The translations under genes were made by a program, and so were the position numbers. DNA of 64,000 bases from Salipiger pallidus (GTDB taxonomy: Bacteria > Pseudomonadota > Alphaproteobacteria > Rhodobacterales > Rhodobacteraceae): NCBI RefSeq assembly GCF_014643635.1, contig NZ_BMJV01000005.1, positions 310,274 through 374,273 on the forward strand, given 5' to 3'. Shown here in pieces: positions 61,149 to 64,000 of the stretch; the stretch's first letter is position 1; every line of letters starts with the position of its first letter. The notes beneath the pieces are model-generated. The model was given only the letters and a program-made list of their open reading frames with translations. It had not been told where the DNA came from and did not search any database.

Positions 61149-61561
61149 TCCATCTCCACCGCCACCATGGGCGACAGCAGCCCCGCATGCAGCGAAGATG
61201 CCGTGCCTGGGAACAGATCAAGGAAGGCGTCGATGGTCTCGGATTGGAGCGGCGCAGGCGCGCCGGTGTCATCCTCGATGCCGTCCCAGCCGGTGCCGAA
61301 CCGGGTCAGCAGCAGCTTGACCAGGTGCTGCGCGGCCTGACCGCGCAGCGCCTCCTCATGTTCGGGTCCGAGATCCTCGTCATCGAGCGCCGCCGCATCG
61401 AAGGCATGGGCCGGCGGAAGGGTTTCGCGGGCGAGGCGCATGGCCGTAGCCTCGGCCTCGCGCAGATCCGAGAAGGTGAACTGGCGGAAGGACACGGTGA
61501 CGCCGTATCCGAGCGGAATGGTGCGGGCCCCGGCCAGGGCCCGCGACAGGCGCAGCACCAT
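61100..61561 (-). CDS. Tail assembly chaperone (G-like), frameshift donor
   Basis: A 153-residue protein encoded between tail tube and tape measure, the usual place for lambda G. It has segments RLSRALAGARTIPLGYGVTV, an acidic helix (AALDDEDLGPEHEEALRGQA) and SETIDAFLDLFPGTASSLHA. The start overlaps the tail-tube stop by one base (TGATG). Near its end the in-frame codons GAG-GGA-AAC contain the slippery heptamer G-GGA-AAC. Most ribosomes would end at 61100, while a fraction shift to the T frame. Confidence 0.82.
   Translation of the reverse strand: MVLRLSRALAGARTIPLGYGVTVSFRQFTFSDLREAEATAMRLARETLPPAHAFDAAALDDEDLGPEHEEALRGQAAQHLVKLLLTRFGTGWDGIEDDTGAPAPLQSETIDAFLDLFPGTASSLHAGLLSPMVAVEMEGNVSAPSPHTATAEA
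61142..61148 (-). promoter_or_regulatory. Programmed -1 frameshift site (slippery heptamer)
   Basis: On the - strand GGGAAAC lies in the X-XXY-YYZ phase of the zero frame (codons GGA AAC). This is the classical bacterial/phage -1 slippery type, differing by one base from lambda's GGGAAAG in the same gene position. Confidence 0.8.
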
Positions 61562-62529
61562 CAGGCGGCGTTCGCGTAATCGGAGGTGCTGTTGACCAGC
61601 GTCACCTCGAACAGTTCCTGACCCACGGCGGGACGGTTGGTGCGCCAGTTGAAGTTCTGCGAGATCACCCCGCGCCCGTCGATAGGCAGACCATTGCGCT
61701 CGAGCGTGACCGAGGGAACCCGCACGATCAGGCTGTAACCGGCGCTCATCGGCCAGGACAGGACGAGCGGCATGGGCGTGCCCGCCGAGGCCGCGTCATA
61801 AAGCGTGGTGTTGCGGAACCGTGCAGTGAGCGAGCCGCTCAAATCCCACATGCCCGGGCTGATGTCATCAGCGGTAGCCAGCCCGTTCATGGTCTCCTGA
61901 TCCGCCTCGCGCCCGGTGTTGAGGGTCAGGCTTGCCTGCGTCACCGCCGCGTCGTTGCCGTCGAGGGTCAGCCCCCCTTGGAAGCCGACCGGCACCGGGT
62001 CAGGCGAGAAGGCCACCGGCGAGGCGTCGAGCGTGGCGCCCGCCTTCACCTCTTCACGGCCCACCATGTTCAGCGTCACCCGCTGACGCGTGCCGTTCTT
62101 CTGCGCCGTGATCTCGAGACCGGCGAGCGCCAGGCTGTCCTGCACGAAGTGCGCGACAGTATCAGTGTGGCTGATGCCATGGGTGGCCAGCAGGATGGCA
62201 GGGTTCGCCTTGGCGGTGAACACATGGGTGTAGGGCCCGGTGCCCGTGGTCTCCGGCAGACCGAGGAGCTGCGCCAGATGCCAGCCGATGCTATCGAGCC
62301 CCATGGGCACCTCGATGCCGCCCGCGAGGTTGCGCAGCCCCGCCACGGTCTCACCGGGGAAGGCATCACCCTGGATCACCTCATCATTGGCCAGCTCGCC
62401 CGAGGGCACGACGTTGTAGCTATAGAACGGCAGCAGGTAGAAGGCCCCGGCCGCCGCCGCTTCGGCAGCGCCGAAGGACGCCTGACGGCGCGAGAGGAAC
62501 TTGGCGCGATCGCCGCGTGCATTGGGCAT
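61561..62529 (-). CDS. Phage major tail (tube) protein
   Basis: A 322-residue beta-rich protein upstream of the tail chaperone, the place of the tube protein in long-tailed phages. The sequence is evenly made of strands with NVVPSGELANDEVIQGD, GIEVPMGLDSIGWHLAQLLG and a C-terminal VISQNFNWRTNRP segment. Its length and position fit tail tube proteins of siphovirus-like prophages. It is separated from the preceding gene by three bases. Confidence 0.82.
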   Translation of the reverse strand: MPNARGDRAKFLSRRQASFGAAEAAAAGAFYLLPFYSYNVVPSGELANDEVIQGDAFPGETVAGLRNLAGGIEVPMGLDSIGWHLAQLLGLPETTGTGPYTHVFTAKANPAILLATHGISHTDTVAHFVQDSLALAGLEITAQKNGTRQRVTLNMVGREEVKAGATLDASPVAFSPDPVPVGFQGGLTLDGNDAAVTQASLTLNTGREADQETMNGLATADDISPGMWDLSGSLTARFRNTTLYDAASAGTPMPLVLSWPMSAGYSLIVRVPSVTLERNGLPIDGRGVISQNFNWRTNRPAVGQELFEVTLVNSTSDYANAA

Positions 62530-62532
62530 GGG

Positions 62533-62967
62533 TCACTCCATGGGGTTGTGGGTGGTTTCGTAAAACAGCGTGGCGACCAGCACCGCGCCCTTCAGGGTCT
62601 CCGCCCCGGGCATGGGCACGGATTCGCTTTCTTTCGGGGCCGACAGCTCGAGCCAGTCGACCGCGCCGCCAAGGGTCGGGTCCGCCAGCAGCAACGCCGC
62701 CGTCCGCGTCATTGCGGCATCGAGATCTGCATCGCGCTGCGCCGCATCACCGGCCTGCACCACGTGCTCGAGATCGACATCCCGGCTCCATTCGCGAACG
62801 CCGGTGCCGAGGCGCCCCCCCTCTTCGACAGGGTTCGCCGGGGCGAGGTTCACGAGGCCGCCCTCGGGATAGTGCAGCGGCAGATCAGGATCTCGCAGGA
62901 TGGTGGCGCCGTGTCCGGCCAGCGCGGCCTGCAGCGCCAGCAGCGCGGTTTCATGGGTGCTTGGCAT
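62533..62967 (-). CDS. Phage tail terminator/minor tail-like protein
   Basis: A 144-residue protein with a helical start (HETALLALQAALAGHGATIL), a strand-rich middle and a WLELSAPKESESVPMPGAETLKG segment. It lies between the DUF6441 gene and the tube protein, the position of the tail-terminator (lambda U-like) gene. The start overlaps the previous stop by one base (TGATG). Confidence 0.65.
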   Translation of the reverse strand: MPSTHETALLALQAALAGHGATILRDPDLPLHYPEGGLVNLAPANPVEEGGRLGTGVREWSRDVDLEHVVQAGDAAQRDADLDAAMTRTAALLLADPTLGGAVDWLELSAPKESESVPMPGAETLKGAVLVATLFYETTHNPME

Positions 62968-63635
62968 CAGCGCAGCCTCCGGCGCGACAGGGTCTGGAAT
63001 TCACGGTCGATGTCGCCCGCGAGACCACTCAGGGCCGCCCGTTCGACACGCTCCACGTTGAGCCGCTTGCGCAGGCGCGCCCGGGGCACCAGCCAGAACA
63101 TCGGCACGGTGTGGAGCCCCGTCCCGCTTGCCAGCGCGCGCTTGCTTTTCGAGAGGGCGTAGCCGCCCTTCTTGGTGGCCCGCTGATTGTCCACCACCAG
63201 CAGCGAGGTGCCGCCTTTGACATAGACGAAGCGCAGGCGCCCGAAGCGATGCTCGGGAAACGTCGAGGGGCTGATCCGCTTGCGCCCCACGCCGAGCTTG
63301 GGTGCCGAGGGCGTCGGGATCGCTAGGAAGAAGCCTTCGCTCGATTTGACATCAGAGCCCTCATCGAAGGCCCTGATCAGCTTTTCGGCCTTGGTGAACA
63401 CGAGCGACGCGGCCCCGAGGCTGGCCCCGTTGCGGGGATAGCTTTCATGCCGCCAGCTCTTGGACAGGCGCCGTCCCAGCCCCCCGGCGATGACATCGGC
63501 CCTGAGGGCGTGTTTCAGGGCCGTCGCCCGTCCATGCACCCCCCTGGTCACCGCGCGCTCCGCGAGATCCAGCTCTTCGCGCATGTATTGCTCGAGGTTA
63601 CCTTCGAGGGCGGCCTCAAGGCGGGTCCGGCTCAT
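62967..63635 (-). CDS. DUF6441 family phage protein
   Basis: A 222-residue protein matching the DUF6441 layout. Features are LEQYMREELDLAERAVTRGV, LRADVIAGGLGRRLSKSWRH, PRNGASLGAASLVFTKAEKL, GFFLAIPTPSAPKLG, and the closing strand RFVYVKGGTSLLVVDN. It occupies the head-tail joining region, like lambda Z-type minor tail proteins. It overlaps neighbours by ATGA and TGATG. Its exact role is unknown. Confidence 0.8.
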   Translation of the reverse strand: MSRTRLEAALEGNLEQYMREELDLAERAVTRGVHGRATALKHALRADVIAGGLGRRLSKSWRHESYPRNGASLGAASLVFTKAEKLIRAFDEGSDVKSSEGFFLAIPTPSAPKLGVGRKRISPSTFPEHRFGRLRFVYVKGGTSLLVVDNQRATKKGGYALSKSKRALASGTGLHTVPMFWLVPRARLRKRLNVERVERAALSGLAGDIDREFQTLSRRRLR

Positions 63636-63862
63636 TCCTCGGGCGTGTCCGTGATCTCGGGCTCTGCCGCGGTCTCCGCCTCCTCGGCCAGCGCCCCGCG
63701 CGCCGCGAGCGCATCACGATCCGCCGGCGACAACGCACCCGACCAGCCTGCGGGCAGATGGCGCTTGCGGCCTGGGCGGGATGCGATCTCGGCGGCAGCG
63801 CTGAGGGTGACCGCAACATCAGCCGCGGCAGGTTTCTTCCTGGTCATGTTGAGCCTCGTCAT
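63632..63862 (-). CDS. Small head-tail region protein
   Basis: A 76-residue protein (MTRLNMTRKKPAAADVAVTL, then an acidic C-terminus EEAETAAEPEITDTPEE). The ATG at 63862 overlaps the stop of the upstream gene (ATGA); an ATG at 63847 is an alternative. No family is recognised. Confidence 0.6.
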   Translation of the reverse strand: MTRLNMTRKKPAAADVAVTLSAAAEIASRPGRKRHLPAGWSGALSPADRDALAARGALAEEAETAAEPEITDTPEE

Positions 63863-64000
63863 GTCATCGGAATGGTGTCGAGCCGCACCTTGTAGCGGCG
63901 CGGATCGGTGACCTTTTGGTGCTGCACCTTGCGGCGCTCCCCGCCGATCTGGATCACGGCGCCCCTGTCGAACCCCGCGAAGGCCACCGCGAGGATCTCG
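63859..64000 (-). CDS. Phage head-tail protein, C-terminal end (partial)
   Basis: The frame that runs in from the right edge encodes the last 46 residues of a protein: EILAVAFAGFDRGAVIQIGG, then a basic strand with KVQHQKVTDPRRYKVRLD and the end TIPMT. Its stop overlaps the start of the next gene (ATGA), which fixes the frame. Length and position suggest a small head-completion or head-tail joining protein, but the rest lies outside the window. Confidence 0.55.
   Translation of the reverse strand, partial: EILAVAFAGFDRGAVIQIGGERRKVQHQKVTDPRRYKVRLDTIPMT

Larger units (their letters stand above)
38663..64000 (-). mobile_element. Prophage (long-tailed), incomplete at the right edge
   Basis: From about 38.9 kb to the end of the window essentially every gene is on the - strand and, from 43.5 kb on, is of phage type in canonical order. 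The order from right to left is DUF6441, tail tube, frameshifted tail chaperone, tape measure, small tail proteins, NlpC/P60, J-like protein, fibre, holin, endolysin. Genes mostly overlap by ATGA or TGATG. Portal, capsid, terminase and integrase genes must lie beyond the window. The left boundary at the tRNA-Val fragment is inferred. Confidence 0.8.

Overview
The window is high-GC chromosomal DNA with strong Shine-Dalgarno starts and dense operons. Its gene families (beta-oxidation operon, TAXI-TRAP transporter, AcnX/PrpD/aspartate dehydrogenase-like genes, DUF1989, PRC-barrel secreted protein, DUF6441/DUF1833 phage genes) point to an alphaproteobacterium of the Rhodobacteraceae/Roseobacter type. 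That placement is inferred from family content, not from a marker gene.

Layout. (1) 1-5.7 kb, + strand: a fatty-acid beta-oxidation operon (acyl-CoA dehydrogenase end, small protein, glutathione transferase, thiolase, fused enoyl-CoA hydratase/3-hydroxyacyl-CoA dehydrogenase), then a small monooxygenase-like gene and a strong terminator. (2) 6.5-13.7 kb: a haemolysin III-type membrane protein, a large hybrid histidine kinase with two periplasmic solute-binding domains facing a single-domain response regulator, an AI-2E-type permease, and a membrane protein/winged-helix pair. (3) 14.1-25.8 kb: a catabolic locus with a two-subunit aconitase X, an aspartate dehydrogenase-like enzyme, an MmgE/PrpD protein, a GntR/FCD regulator, an unusual SDR, a TAXI-TRAP transporter, an Asp/Glu racemase-family enzyme, a D-amino-acid-oxidase-like flavoenzyme and a second GntR/FCD regulator. 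A 20-bp motif, TGTAy-N7-TGTATwCA, occurs upstream of three of its transcription units and ties the locus together. (4) 26.0-34.2 kb: a complete oligopeptide-type ABC transporter, a CocE/NonD hydrolase and a DUF1989 protein, divergent from the second GntR gene. (5) 34.3-38.7 kb: a scrap zone with an IS3-family transposase remnant, a secreted acidic PRC-barrel protein, two broken tyrosine recombinases and a 50-bp 3' fragment of tRNA-Val, which looks like an integration hot spot.

(6) 38.7-64 kb, all on the - strand: a long-tailed prophage. Transcription runs from the right: DUF6441, tail tube, tail-assembly chaperone with a -1 frameshift site, tape measure with a lysozyme-like domain, DUF1833, NlpC/P60, a 2380-residue J-like protein, tail fibre, then holin/endolysin. 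The distal end, 38.9-42.6 kb, is more AT-rich. It carries a SieB-like superinfection-exclusion protein with three small genes, and an undescribed pair: a membrane-anchored protein with an apparent PUA/EVE-like domain followed by a single-pass membrane protein. That pair is my best candidate for an unknown phage-exclusion system. No rRNA, intact tRNA, CRISPR array or replication origin was seen.
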